A DNA stretch of 64,000 nt from NCBI RefSeq assembly GCF_020991005.1, contig NZ_JAJLLW010000004.1, positions 186,001 through 250,000 on the forward strand, given 5' to 3'. Made by a program: the position numbers and the translations under genes. Of this stretch, positions 56,469 to 64,000 are shown piece after piece; the first letter of the stretch is position 1, and every line of letters starts with the position of its first letter. The notes under the pieces are model-generated. The model worked only from the letters and a program-made list of their open reading frames with translations. It searched no databases and was not told the DNA's origin. Origin of the DNA: Halomonas sp. CUBES01 (GTDB taxonomy: Bacteria; Pseudomonadota; Gammaproteobacteria; Pseudomonadales; Halomonadaceae).

Positions 56469-57799
56469 ATCAGCCTCGCGCACCCAAGGAAGGCAGCGGC
56501 CTGGAAGTACGCGCCGCCGCCGCCCGGGGGCTCGTCCCGGTGCTCACTGACAAGGGGTCTCTCGCCAGCCTGGATGAGCATAGCGTGATTGCCCGGGATC
56601 GTAGCCTGCTCAAGGAGCTCTGCTACGGCACCTGCCGGCGCTTGCCGCGCCTGGAAGCGCTGGCCGGTCAACTGCTCAAGCAGCCGTTCAAAAAACGCGA
56701 CAGCGACGTTCAGGCCTTGCTCCTGATCGGCATCTACCAGCTGCTGTACATGCGCATTCCGGCCCATGCGGCCGTGGGGGAAACGGCTGGCGCCGCGCGG
56801 TTGCTCGGCAAGGACTGGGCAACCCGGGTACTCAACGGCTGCCTGCGTCGCTTGCAGCGTGAAGCCGCCGCTCTAGAGGCGACGGTCGACCGCGATGCCC
56901 ACGTCGCCCTCGAGCATCCCGCCTGGCTGTTGAAAACGCTGCGTCAGGCATGGCCGGATCAGTGGCAGGCCATCGCCGAAGCCAATAACCAGCCCGGCCC
57001 CATGACGCTGCGCGTAAACCAGCGCCATCAGGATCGCGAAACCTACCTGTCGCTGCTCACTGAAACCGGGTTGAGCGGCCAGCTCTGCGTTCACGCGCCG
57101 GACGGCATCACCCTGGAGCAGCCCTGCGACGTCTCCACGCTGCCCGGTTTCGAGCGCGGCCTGGTCAGCGTGCAGGATGAGGCCGCCCAGCTGAGCGCGG
57201 CGCTGCTCGGCCCGGCGCTTGCGCCGCGCCCGGGGGCACGGGTGCTGGACGCCTGCTGCGCGCCCGGCGGCAAGACCGCCCATCTGCTGGAGCAGTTCGA
57301 TATCACGCTCACCGCCATCGATAGCGACAACCAGCGGCTGGGACGGGTCGACGACAGTCTGAGCCGGCTGGGCCTGACCGCCGACCTGCAGCACGCCGAC
57401 GCCACTCAGCGCGACTGGTGGAACGCCACGCCGTATGACGCCATCTTGCTGGACGCGCCCTGCTCCGGCACCGGGGTCATTCGCCGCCACCCGGATATCA
57501 AGAAATTGCGGCGCCCCGACGACATTGGCAAGCTCGCTACCCTGCAACGCCAGCTGCTGGATAACCTCTGGGCGATGCTGCGCCCCGGCGGCACGCTGCT
57601 GTACGCGACCTGCTCGGTACTGCCGGAAGAAAATGCCGAGCAGGTCGAGGCATTTCTTGCCCGCACCCCCGATGCCATCGTCACCACCCCGGACGACGTC
57701 GCCTGGGGCATGCCCAGCGGCCAAGGACGACAACTGTTCCCCGAAGCGAGCAGTCACGATGGCTTTTTTTATGCCAGACTAGAGAAGCGGGCTGCCTAA
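56465..57799 (+). CDS. rsmB: 16S rRNA (cytosine(967)-C(5))-methyltransferase RsmB
   Basis: A 444-residue methyltransferase. A NusB-like RNA-binding domain fills the first 150 residues ([20 protein letters not shown]). The catalytic domain has the SAM motif [17 protein letters not shown] and two catalytic cysteines in [19 protein letters not shown] and [17 protein letters not shown]. It is coupled to fmt. Confidence 0.96.
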   Translation: MNQPRAPKEGSGLEVRAAAARGLVPVLTDKGSLASLDEHSVIARDRSLLKELCYGTCRRLPRLEALAGQLLKQPFKKRDSDVQALLLIGIYQLLYMRIPAHAAVGETAGAARLLGKDWATRVLNGCLRRLQREAAALEATVDRDAHVALEHPAWLLKTLRQAWPDQWQAIAEANNQPGPMTLRVNQRHQDRETYLSLLTETGLSGQLCVHAPDGITLEQPCDVSTLPGFERGLVSVQDEAAQLSAALLGPALAPRPGARVLDACCAPGGKTAHLLEQFDITLTAIDSDNQRLGRVDDSLSRLGLTADLQHADATQRDWWNATPYDAILLDAPCSGTGVIRRHPDIKKLRRPDDIGKLATLQRQLLDNLWAMLRPGGTLLYATCSVLPEENAEQVEAFLARTPDAIVTTPDDVAWGMPSGQGRQLFPEASSHDGFFYARLEKRAA

Positions 57800-57851
57800 G
57801 AGGCACTCGCCTTGCACGCGGCAGTGCATTCATGACACGGACGGAGGTAAC

Positions 57852-58058
57852 ATGAGTCACCATACCTACAAGCACATCGAGCTAACCGGTTCTTCTGAAA
57901 CAGGCATTGAAGATGCCGTGCAGAGCGCGCTGGCCAAGGCGTCTGAAACCGTCAAGCACATGCGCTGGATGCAGGTGATCGACACCCGGGGCCATATCGA
58001 AGACGGCCGCGTGGCGCACTGGCAGGTCACGATCAAGGTCGGCTTCACCCTGGAATAA
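57852..58058 (+). CDS. Dodecin family flavin-binding protein
   Basis: A 68-residue protein with the dodecin fold: [20 protein letters not shown], then a central helix and [16 protein letters not shown], whose Trp stacks on flavin, and a final strand [12 protein letters not shown]. Dodecins form hollow dodecamers that store or buffer flavins. AGGTAAC precedes the ATG. It is unrelated in function to its rsmB and trkA neighbours. Confidence 0.9.
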   Translation: MSHHTYKHIELTGSSETGIEDAVQSALAKASETVKHMRWMQVIDTRGHIEDGRVAHWQVTIKVGFTLE

Positions 58059-58181
58059 TCCCACCTGCTTTTCGGCGGCGGCTGGTTTACACTGGCCGCC
58101 GTCTTTATTGCAGCGCACGATAGGCCGCCTCGCGCAGTTGGCGAGGATCCCTGGCGCTTTTAACGGAACCGATGCTCAGCA

Positions 58182-59555
58182 ATGAAAATTATCATTCTCG
58201 GCGCCGGCCAGGTCGGCGGCACCCTTGCGGAATACCTCGCCGGTGAGGAAAACGACATCACCGTCGTTGATACCGATGCCAAGAAACTGCGCGAGCTGCA
58301 TACCAAACTCGATATCCGCACGGTCACCGGCGCCGGCTCTTACCCTATCGTGCTGCGCCAGGCGGGCGGCGAAGACGCCGACATGCTGATCGCCGTCACC
58401 AGCAGCGACGAAATCAACATGATCGCCTGCCAGGTCGCGCATACCCTGTTCCGCACTCCGACCAAGATCGCCCGGGTACGCTCCTCGGCGTACCTGACCC
58501 GCAAGGGGCTGTTTGCCCACGAGGCAATTCCCATCGACGTGCTGATCAGCCCCGAGCAGGTGGTCACCGACCACGTGCGTCGCCTGATCGAACACCCCGG
58601 CGCGCTGCAGGTGCTGGAGTTTGCCGGCGGGCTCGTTCAGTTGGTGGCGGTGAAAGCTTTCTACGGCGGCCCGCTGGTCGGCCAGGATCTGGCCTTTTTG
58701 CGCCGCCATATGCCCAACGTGGACACCCGGGTGGCGGCGATCTATCGCCGCAACCGGCCGATCATCCCCCGTGGCGATACCGTCATCGAGGCCGACGACG
58801 AGGTATTCTTCCTCGCCGCCCGGCGCGATATTCGCGCGGTGATGAGCGAGCTGCGCCGGGTCGAACGGGATTTTCGCCGGGTGGTGATTGCCGGGGGTGG
58901 CAACATCGGCGAGCGGCTGGCCGAGCACCTGGAGCACAGCCAGCAGGTCAAGATCATCGAACACAGTCTCGAGCGCTGCACCACGCTGTCCGAGCGGCTC
59001 GACCGCACCGTGGTGCTCCACGGCAGCGCCACCAGCAAGCGGCTGCTGGAAGAAGAGAACATCGAGGACTGCGATATTTTCTGCGCGCTGACCAACGACG
59101 ACGAGGTCAACATCATGTCGTCGCTGCTGGCCAAGCGCCTGGGCGCCAAGAAGGTGCTGACGCTGATCAACAACGCCGCCTACGTGGATCTGGTTCAGGG
59201 CGGCGAGATCGACATTGCCATTTCGCCCCAGCAGGCGACCATCGGCAGCCTGCTGACCCACGTGCGACGCGGCGATATCGTCAACGTCCACTCGCTGCGC
59301 CGGGGCGCGGCGGAAGCCATCGAGGCCATCGCCCACGGCGACAAGCAGTCGTCCAAGGTGGTCGGCCGTACGATTCGCGAGATCGACCTGCCCGACGGCA
59401 CCACCATCGGGGCGATCGTGCGCGGCAAGGAGGTCATGATCGCCCACGATCACATCGTCATCGAAAGCGGCGACCACGTGATTCTGTTCGTCATCGACAA
59501 GCGGCGCATCCGCGACGTGGAGCGCCTCTTCCAGGTGGGGCTGACGTTCTTCTGA
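58182..59555 (+). CDS. trkA: Trk potassium uptake regulator TrkA
   Basis: A 457-residue peripheral membrane protein with two RCK/TrkA-N Rossmann domains: [19 protein letters not shown] at the start and [19 protein letters not shown] near 230, each followed by a TrkA-C domain. It binds NAD(H) or ATP and gates TrkH. Potassium uptake is the first response to osmotic upshift, fitting a halophile. The trkH gene follows after 49 bases. Confidence 0.96.
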   Translation: MKIIILGAGQVGGTLAEYLAGEENDITVVDTDAKKLRELHTKLDIRTVTGAGSYPIVLRQAGGEDADMLIAVTSSDEINMIACQVAHTLFRTPTKIARVRSSAYLTRKGLFAHEAIPIDVLISPEQVVTDHVRRLIEHPGALQVLEFAGGLVQLVAVKAFYGGPLVGQDLAFLRRHMPNVDTRVAAIYRRNRPIIPRGDTVIEADDEVFFLAARRDIRAVMSELRRVERDFRRVVIAGGGNIGERLAEHLEHSQQVKIIEHSLERCTTLSERLDRTVVLHGSATSKRLLEEENIEDCDIFCALTNDDEVNIMSSLLAKRLGAKKVLTLINNAAYVDLVQGGEIDIAISPQQATIGSLLTHVRRGDIVNVHSLRRGAAEAIEAIAHGDKQSSKVVGRTIREIDLPDGTTIGAIVRGKEVMIAHDHIVIESGDHVILFVIDKRRIRDVERLFQVGLTFF

Positions 59556-59604
59556 TGGGTTTGCACCGCCAACGACGTACCGGCCAGGGGAGCACACGGC
59601 AGCC

Positions 59605-61053
59605 ATGAGTCTGCGGGTCATCTTGCGCATTTTGGGGCTGCTGCTGATGCTGTTCAGCCTCACCATGCTTCCCCCCATGCTGATATCCGCGTGGTTTCGC
59701 GACGGCGTCTGGGAAGCCTTCCTGATCGCCATGGGGATTTCCGTGGCAACCGGCCTGGTGCTTTACCTGCCCAACCGCCACGCCCAGAAAGAGCTGCGCG
59801 TGCGCGACGGGTTCATCATCGCCGCGATGTTCTGGACGGTGCTGGCGCTGTTCGGCTCGCTGCCGCTGATGCTGTTTGGCGATGAATCGCTGAGCCTCAC
59901 CGATGCGGTCTTCGAGTCCTTCTCGGGTCTGACCACCACCGGCGCCACCGTGATTACCGGCATCGACTTTTTGCCCGAGTCCATCCTCTACTACCGCCAG
60001 CAACTGCAGTGGCTGGGCGGCATGGGGATCGTGGTTCTGGCGGTCGCCATCCTGCCCACCCTGGGCGTAGGCGGCATGGCGCTTTACCGCACCGAAATTC
60101 CCGGGCCGCTGAAGGATTCCAAGCTGACGCCGCGCATCACCGAAACCGCCAAGGCGCTGTGGTACATCTACGCCACGCTGACGGTGGCCTGCATGCTGGC
60201 CTACATGGCCGCCGGCATGGACTGGTTCGATGCCCTGGGGCACAGTTTTTCAACCGTGGCGATTGGCGGTTTTTCCACCTACGACGCCAGTATCGGCTAC
60301 TTCGATAGCGCCACCATCGAAATGATCTGCGTGGGCTTCATGCTGATTTCGGCATTCAGCTTCAGCCTGCATTTCATCGCCTGGCGCGAAAAGCGTCTGA
60401 CGCACTACTTCCAGGATCCCGAAGCGCGCTTTCTGATGCTGTTCCTGCTTGGGCTGTCCGTGGTCGCGGTGCTGTCGCTGTGGATCACCGATACCTACGA
60501 CACCTGGCGCGGGCTGCGCCACGGCGTCTTCCAGGTGGTTTCGGTGGCGACCACCGCCGGGTTCGGGGTCGCGGACTTTTCCATGTGGCCCGGCGCTCTG
60601 CCCTTTCTGCTGTTCATGGCGGCGTTTGTCGGCGGGTGCTCGGGCTCCACCGCAGGCGGTATGAAAGTCATCCGCATCATCCTGATAATGAAGCAGGGCA
60701 TGCGCGAGATCATGCGCTTGATTCATCCCAACGCGGTCATCGCCGTCAAGGTGGGCAAGGTCAGCGTTCCGGACGGCATCGCCCAGGCGGTCTGGGGCTT
60801 CTTTTCGGTGTATGTGCTGCTGTTCTTCCTGATGCTGGTCGGGGTGATGGCCACGGGCGTCGACCAGGTCACCGCCTGGTCAACGGTGGGCTCGGCCTTG
60901 AACAACCTGGGCCCGGCGCTCGGCGAAGCCAGCAGTCACTACGGCGACGTGCCGGAAGCGGCCAAATGGATCCTGGTGGTGGCCATGCTGCTCGGTCGTC
61001 TGGAGATTTTTACCGTGCTGGTGCTGTTCACGCCTGCTTTCTGGCGGCGTTGA
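59605..61053 (+). CDS. trkH: Trk potassium uptake channel subunit TrkH
   Basis: A 482-residue channel built of four M1-P-M2-like repeats. Selectivity-filter loops show as GLTTTGATVITG, FSTVAIGGFSTYD, VSVATTAGFGVADF and GSALNNLGPALG. The last loop keeps the expected Asn-Leu-Gly-Pro. About ten to twelve membrane helices are predicted. It functions with TrkA encoded just upstream. Confidence 0.95.
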   Translation: MSLRVILRILGLLLMLFSLTMLPPMLISAWFRDGVWEAFLIAMGISVATGLVLYLPNRHAQKELRVRDGFIIAAMFWTVLALFGSLPLMLFGDESLSLTDAVFESFSGLTTTGATVITGIDFLPESILYYRQQLQWLGGMGIVVLAVAILPTLGVGGMALYRTEIPGPLKDSKLTPRITETAKALWYIYATLTVACMLAYMAAGMDWFDALGHSFSTVAIGGFSTYDASIGYFDSATIEMICVGFMLISAFSFSLHFIAWREKRLTHYFQDPEARFLMLFLLGLSVVAVLSLWITDTYDTWRGLRHGVFQVVSVATTAGFGVADFSMWPGALPFLLFMAAFVGGCSGSTAGGMKVIRIILIMKQGMREIMRLIHPNAVIAVKVGKVSVPDGIAQAVWGFFSVYVLLFFLMLVGVMATGVDQVTAWSTVGSALNNLGPALGEASSHYGDVPEAAKWILVVAMLLGRLEIFTVLVLFTPAFWRR

Positions 61054-61097
61054 TCCAACCGGTACGGCCTGTTTATTTGTTGAGTTGAGACGTTTTC

Positions 61098-62348
61098 ATG
61101 ACCCAGGAAGATGTGACACCGACAGTGCCCGATAGCGACGCACTGCCCGCCACAAGCGGACCGCTCAAGGTTATCACGGTGGGGGATACCCGCTATACGC
61201 TGCTCGGCACCGCCCACGTATCGGTGGAGAGCGCCGATGACGTGCGCCAGCTGATCGACAGCGGCGGCTTCGATGCCGTCGCCATCGAGCTCTGCAATGC
61301 GCGCCATCACAGCATGGCCAACCCCGACGCCATGGGCGAGCAGGACCTCTTCCAGGTCTTCAAGCAGGGCAAGGCCGGCATGGTCGCCGCCAGCCTGGCG
61401 CTGGGGGCGTTTCAGCAGCGCATCGCCGAACAATCGGGCATTCAGCCCGGCGCCGAAATGCGCGCGGCGGTGGAAAGCTGCCAGACCCACCGGCTGCCGC
61501 TGCTGCTGGTCGACCGCGACGTGGGCATCACCCTGCGGCGCATCTACCGCAATGTGCCCTGGTGGCAGCGCTTTTCGCTGTTCACCGGACTGCTGGGCAG
61601 CGTGCTTTCAAGGGATAACGTCTCGAAAGAAGACATCGAGAAGCTCAAGGAAGGCGATATGCTGGAGGCCACCTTCAGCGAATTTGCCGCCCAGTCGGAA
61701 GCCCTGTACAGCCCGCTAATCCGCGAGCGCGACCGCTACATGGCGCTGCGCCTAGCCGAAGACGCCCCCCCGGGGCGCTACCGCAACGTGCTGGTGGTGC
61801 TGGGCGCCGGGCACCTGAAAGGCACCGGCGAGCACCTGGATGCCCCGCTGCCCGATAACCCCCGCGACGAAATTGCCGCGCTGGAAGCCACGCCACCGCC
61901 TTCCAAGCTCTGGAAACTGGCGCCCTGGCTGATCACCGCCCTGGTGCTGGTGGGGTTTGCCATTGGCTTCTCGCGCAACACCGACCTCGGCTGGCAGCTG
62001 GTTACCGAGTGGTTCCTGATCAACGGCATCCTGTCCGCGGGTGCCACCATCGCTGCGCTGGCGCATCCGGTCACGGTGGTGGCCACCTTCTTCGCCGCCC
62101 CGCTCACCTCGCTCAACCCCACCATTGGCGCGGGCTTTGTGGCCGCCGGCGTTGAGCTTTACATGCGCAAGCCCAAGGTGCGCGACTTCGCCACCCTGCG
62201 CCACGAAGTCGTGCAGCTCAAAGGCTGGTGGCGTAATCGCGTGTCGCGCACGCTGCTGGTCTTCATTCTCGCCACGCTGGGCTCGGCGGTGGGTACCTGG
62301 GTCGCTGGCTTCAGGATCGCCGGCGCCCTGTTTGGCAGCAGCGCATGA
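61098..62348 (+). CDS. TraB/PrgY-family protein
   Basis: A 416-residue protein. The N-terminal TraB domain contains YTLLGTAHVSVESADDVRQL, IELCNARHHSMANP and VLGAGHLKGTGEHL, with conserved GxxH motifs that may bind metal. Three or four C-terminal membrane helices follow from about residue 272. PrgY relatives act on a pheromone peptide in Enterococcus; in proteobacteria the role is unknown. It stands alone after trkH and ends at a strong hairpin terminator. Confidence 0.85.
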   Translation: MTQEDVTPTVPDSDALPATSGPLKVITVGDTRYTLLGTAHVSVESADDVRQLIDSGGFDAVAIELCNARHHSMANPDAMGEQDLFQVFKQGKAGMVAASLALGAFQQRIAEQSGIQPGAEMRAAVESCQTHRLPLLLVDRDVGITLRRIYRNVPWWQRFSLFTGLLGSVLSRDNVSKEDIEKLKEGDMLEATFSEFAAQSEALYSPLIRERDRYMALRLAEDAPPGRYRNVLVVLGAGHLKGTGEHLDAPLPDNPRDEIAALEATPPPSKLWKLAPWLITALVLVGFAIGFSRNTDLGWQLVTEWFLINGILSAGATIAALAHPVTVVATFFAAPLTSLNPTIGAGFVAAGVELYMRKPKVRDFATLRHEVVQLKGWWRNRVSRTLLVFILATLGSAVGTWVAGFRIAGALFGSSA

Positions 62349-62352
62349 TCAC

Positions 62353-62385
62353 CGCAACGCCCGCCCTCGCGGGCGTTGCGCTGTT
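62353..62385. terminator. Hairpin terminator between convergent genes
   Basis: GCAACGCCCGC at 62354-62364 pairs exactly with GCGGGCGTTGC at 62369-62379 around a CCTC loop. Its position between two converging stops supports use from both sides, though T-tracts are short. Confidence 0.75.
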
Positions 62386-62402
62386 ATCTGCCGGTAAAAA
62401 CG

Positions 62403-63185
62403 TTAACCATGGCCGCTTGCCTGCCGGCCCAGCAGCCGTTGCATCGCGGGGGTTGGGTCGTCGATCCGATGGTAAAAACGGCTGGCGGCGTAGCTGTCGT
62501 TGAACACCTCGAAGTAGTCGTCCAACACGGCGGCGGCGGTCTCGTCGCCGCCCTGGCGCAACAGCTCAACGGCCACCTCGGCGGTGCACAGATGCGCACT
62601 GGACGCCGGCTTGCGTAGCCGATAGCGGGTTTCCCGCTGGGTACGCAGCGGCAGAACGGGCAGCGCGTCCAGGTAAGGGCTTTTGCGGAAGATACGCCGC
62701 GCCTGACGCCAGGTGCCATCGAGCAGAATATACACCGGAATTTTAGCGCTGCGTTTGGCGTCGCTGACCGCCTCCATCGAGACCACGCGGTCAGCGTAGT
62801 CCGGCTGGTCATCGGGAAAGATCACAAAGGGCGCGTAGCGCGGGTCTTCGAGCAGCGCCATCAACTGCGCATCCGGCGCGGTGCGATACCAGGTAAACAC
62901 CTGGGTCTGCGCCAGCACGTCGCCAATCAAGCGCCCGGTGTTGGTCGGCTTGAAGTGCTCAAGCGGGTGCGTCAACAGCCATACCTGGGCGTGGCTCTGG
63001 GCGGTGACCCGGTACGGGCACAGACAGTTCAGCTCGGGCAGGTTGCAGCCCTCACAGCGCGTGACAAAGCTGCCCCTCGCCTTGAACTCACGCCGGGGCG
63101 GGCGCGGATGCCCCGTCGCCGGATCTCTCTCGGCACCTGGACTAATGGCATCAGCATTGTGCGTACCGGACTCGGAAACTGACAT
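62403..63185 (-). CDS. DTW-domain tRNA-uridine aminocarboxypropyltransferase (TapT/YfiP-like)
   Basis: A 260-residue DTW protein. The N-terminal cysteine cluster CEGCNLPELNCLC is followed by HPLEHFKPTNTGRLIGDVL, and the family motif appears as LLDGTWRQARRIFRKSPYL. E. coli YfiP (TapT) of this family makes acp3U47 in tRNA from SAM. The first 30 residues are not conserved. The ATG at 63185 is chosen; the frame is open seven codons further. Confidence 0.88.
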   Translation of the reverse strand: MSVSESGTHNADAISPGAERDPATGHPRPPRREFKARGSFVTRCEGCNLPELNCLCPYRVTAQSHAQVWLLTHPLEHFKPTNTGRLIGDVLAQTQVFTWYRTAPDAQLMALLEDPRYAPFVIFPDDQPDYADRVVSMEAVSDAKRSAKIPVYILLDGTWRQARRIFRKSPYLDALPVLPLRTQRETRYRLRKPASSAHLCTAEVAVELLRQGGDETAAAVLDDYFEVFNDSYAASRFYHRIDDPTPAMQRLLGRQASGHG

Positions 63186-63282
63186 CTGCGCTCCCACGAT
63201 TGGCAAGGGGCGCCGAGTATAAAGCAGGGTAGCGCTGATCAGCTAGAAGCGTATCTCTGAGGTCAGGACTACGAGAAAATGA

Positions 63283-63762
63283 TTATGAGGCAGAAGAAAG
63301 CGCAAGCTTTTGGTCAATCCGCTCCATAATAGACGTCAAACTAGCCACTGACTCAATCGCCAGCGTCAAGATCGCCGCATTTTTATCGGGATCATCCGGA
63401 TATTCATGGGCGAAGCGATTTCGCAGTATTCTCAGTGCTTGCCATTGCTCACTGTCTTCGATATAGCCCAGTTTTTCCAGACGATGTAGCTTATCCAGCA
63501 TGGGGCGGTCCTCATACGGCTCTTGTAAATACAGCAGCACAGAAGGAAGCAATCGCGCACCAATAGCGTCCTGCAATTTACCAAACCGAAGCACGAATTG
63601 ATCCAGACTTTGGACCTCCGCATCACTGAGTCGCGTAAGGCGCTCGCCGGTAATGGGTAGCGACATTTGCAAAGACGACAACGCATAGCCAATGAAATGC
63701 CGATGACGCTGACACTCACGCCAGGCAGCAAGTAGACGCTGTTGCACACTATCTTGTGTCAT
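63283..63762 (-). CDS. hepT: HepT-like HEPN-domain toxin
   Basis: A 159-residue all-helical protein. The HEPN ribonuclease motif R-x4-H-x-Y is seen at Arg114, His119 and Tyr121 in RNRFAHEY. In HepT-MntA pairs the nucleotidyltransferase inactivates HepT by AMPylating or oligo-adenylating the Tyr in this motif. The start overlaps the stop of the partner gene as ATGA. The symbol follows the system name and rests on the motif and the neighbour. Confidence 0.85.
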   Translation of the reverse strand: MTQDSVQQRLLAAWRECQRHRHFIGYALSSLQMSLPITGERLTRLSDAEVQSLDQFVLRFGKLQDAIGARLLPSVLLYLQEPYEDRPMLDKLHRLEKLGYIEDSEQWQALRILRNRFAHEYPDDPDKNAAILTLAIESVASLTSIMERIDQKLALSSAS

Positions 63763-64000
63763 AACGCAATACCAGATTGTTCGGCGATGCGGAAAATGGC
63801 GGGATGATTACCCAGACCGGGATAATCGATCAACATATCAATTTTCTGTTCGCCAAGCGCTTGCTGTAGCTGTACCTGGCAGCGCATTTCGGCTCGTACA
63901 ATATCGTTGACGTCCTGCATGTCGGTGATGATCAGCAGATCTATATCACCGCCACGGCGACTATCATCGGTACGAGAGCCAAACAGCTTTACACGCGCCT
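63759..64000 (-). CDS. mntA: MntA-like minimal nucleotidyltransferase antitoxin (cut by window edge)
   Basis: The last 79 codons of a small nucleotidyltransferase. The frame opens at the window edge with RVKLFGSRTDDSRRGGDIDL, giving the GSxxD and DxD pattern of minimal nucleotidyltransferases, and ends in TGA overlapping the hepT start. It is expected to transfer AMP to HepT and so silence it. The first residues lie beyond the window. Confidence 0.85.
   Translation of the reverse strand, partial: ARVKLFGSRTDDSRRGGDIDLLIITDMQDVNDIVRAEMRCQVQLQQALGEQKIDMLIDYPGLGNHPAIFRIAEQSGIAL

Noticed and set aside
58176..59732. Long antisense open frame opposite trkA
   Set aside because: It mirrors the codon structure of a clear, conserved gene. 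High G+C routinely gives such shadows; the same applies to long frames opposite the SMC, hisS, der, bamB and rsmB genes.

Overview
The window looks like the chromosome of a Halomonas-type gammaproteobacterium (Halomonadaceae). I infer this from the high G+C, the acidic proteins and a gene order that closely follows pseudomonads: queA-tgt-yajC-secDF, suhB/trmJ-cysE-iscR-iscS, ndk-rlmN-pilW-rodZ-ispG-hisS-yfgM-bamB-der, then aroE/hemF/tsaC/dprA/lysM divergent from def-fmt-rsmB-trkA-trkH. The genus is an inference; no rRNA is present.

Layout. 1-3.4 kb: the 5' part of a Sir2 deacetylase, a UbiF-like hydroxylase, a YefM-YoeB toxin-antitoxin pair with its operator, a DsbA/FrnE-type oxidoreductase and a small lipoprotein. 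3.4-17.9 kb: an accessory region, mostly transcribed leftward and in large part AT-richer. It holds intact RNase Z plus two broken copies of pieces of it, a HigBA pair with an altered toxin N-terminus, two GNAT acetyltransferases (one frameshifted), an alpha/beta hydrolase, a truncated ATPase, an HxlR regulator/redoxin pair, a TetR-controlled five-gene metabolic operon, an IS3 relic, and a four-gene group of NADAR, phosphoribosyltransferase-like, four-helix membrane and unknown proteins. Three well-formed integron attC-like sites and three broken ones lie between these genes, with no integrase in the window. I read this part as a decaying integron cassette cluster mixed with other transferred DNA. 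18.0-24.5 kb: a complete four-gene Wadjet/Mks-type SMC system.

24.5-28.2 kb: a HisC-like aminotransferase, an ornithine-cyclodeaminase-family/RidA pair with an AraC regulator, and tRNA-Leu(CAA). 28.2-63.2 kb: dense housekeeping operons for queuosine modification, Sec export, sulfur and Fe-S metabolism, tRNA and rRNA modification, outer-membrane assembly, isoprenoid synthesis, potassium uptake, formyl-Met processing, DNA uptake processing and heme/shikimate steps. Two oddities stand out: SuhB has lost most residues of its catalytic metal site, and the isc cluster goes from iscS straight to an IscA-type gene with no iscU, hscBA or fdx. The right edge carries a HepT-MntA toxin-antitoxin pair, cut by the window end.

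The best candidate for something undescribed is the four-gene group at 14303-17458. It sits between two attC-like sites and pairs two domains known from prokaryotic conflict systems with a membrane protein and a protein I cannot place, next to a Wadjet locus. The TetR operon at 7742-12170 is a second candidate, as an uncharacterised catabolic or detoxification unit.
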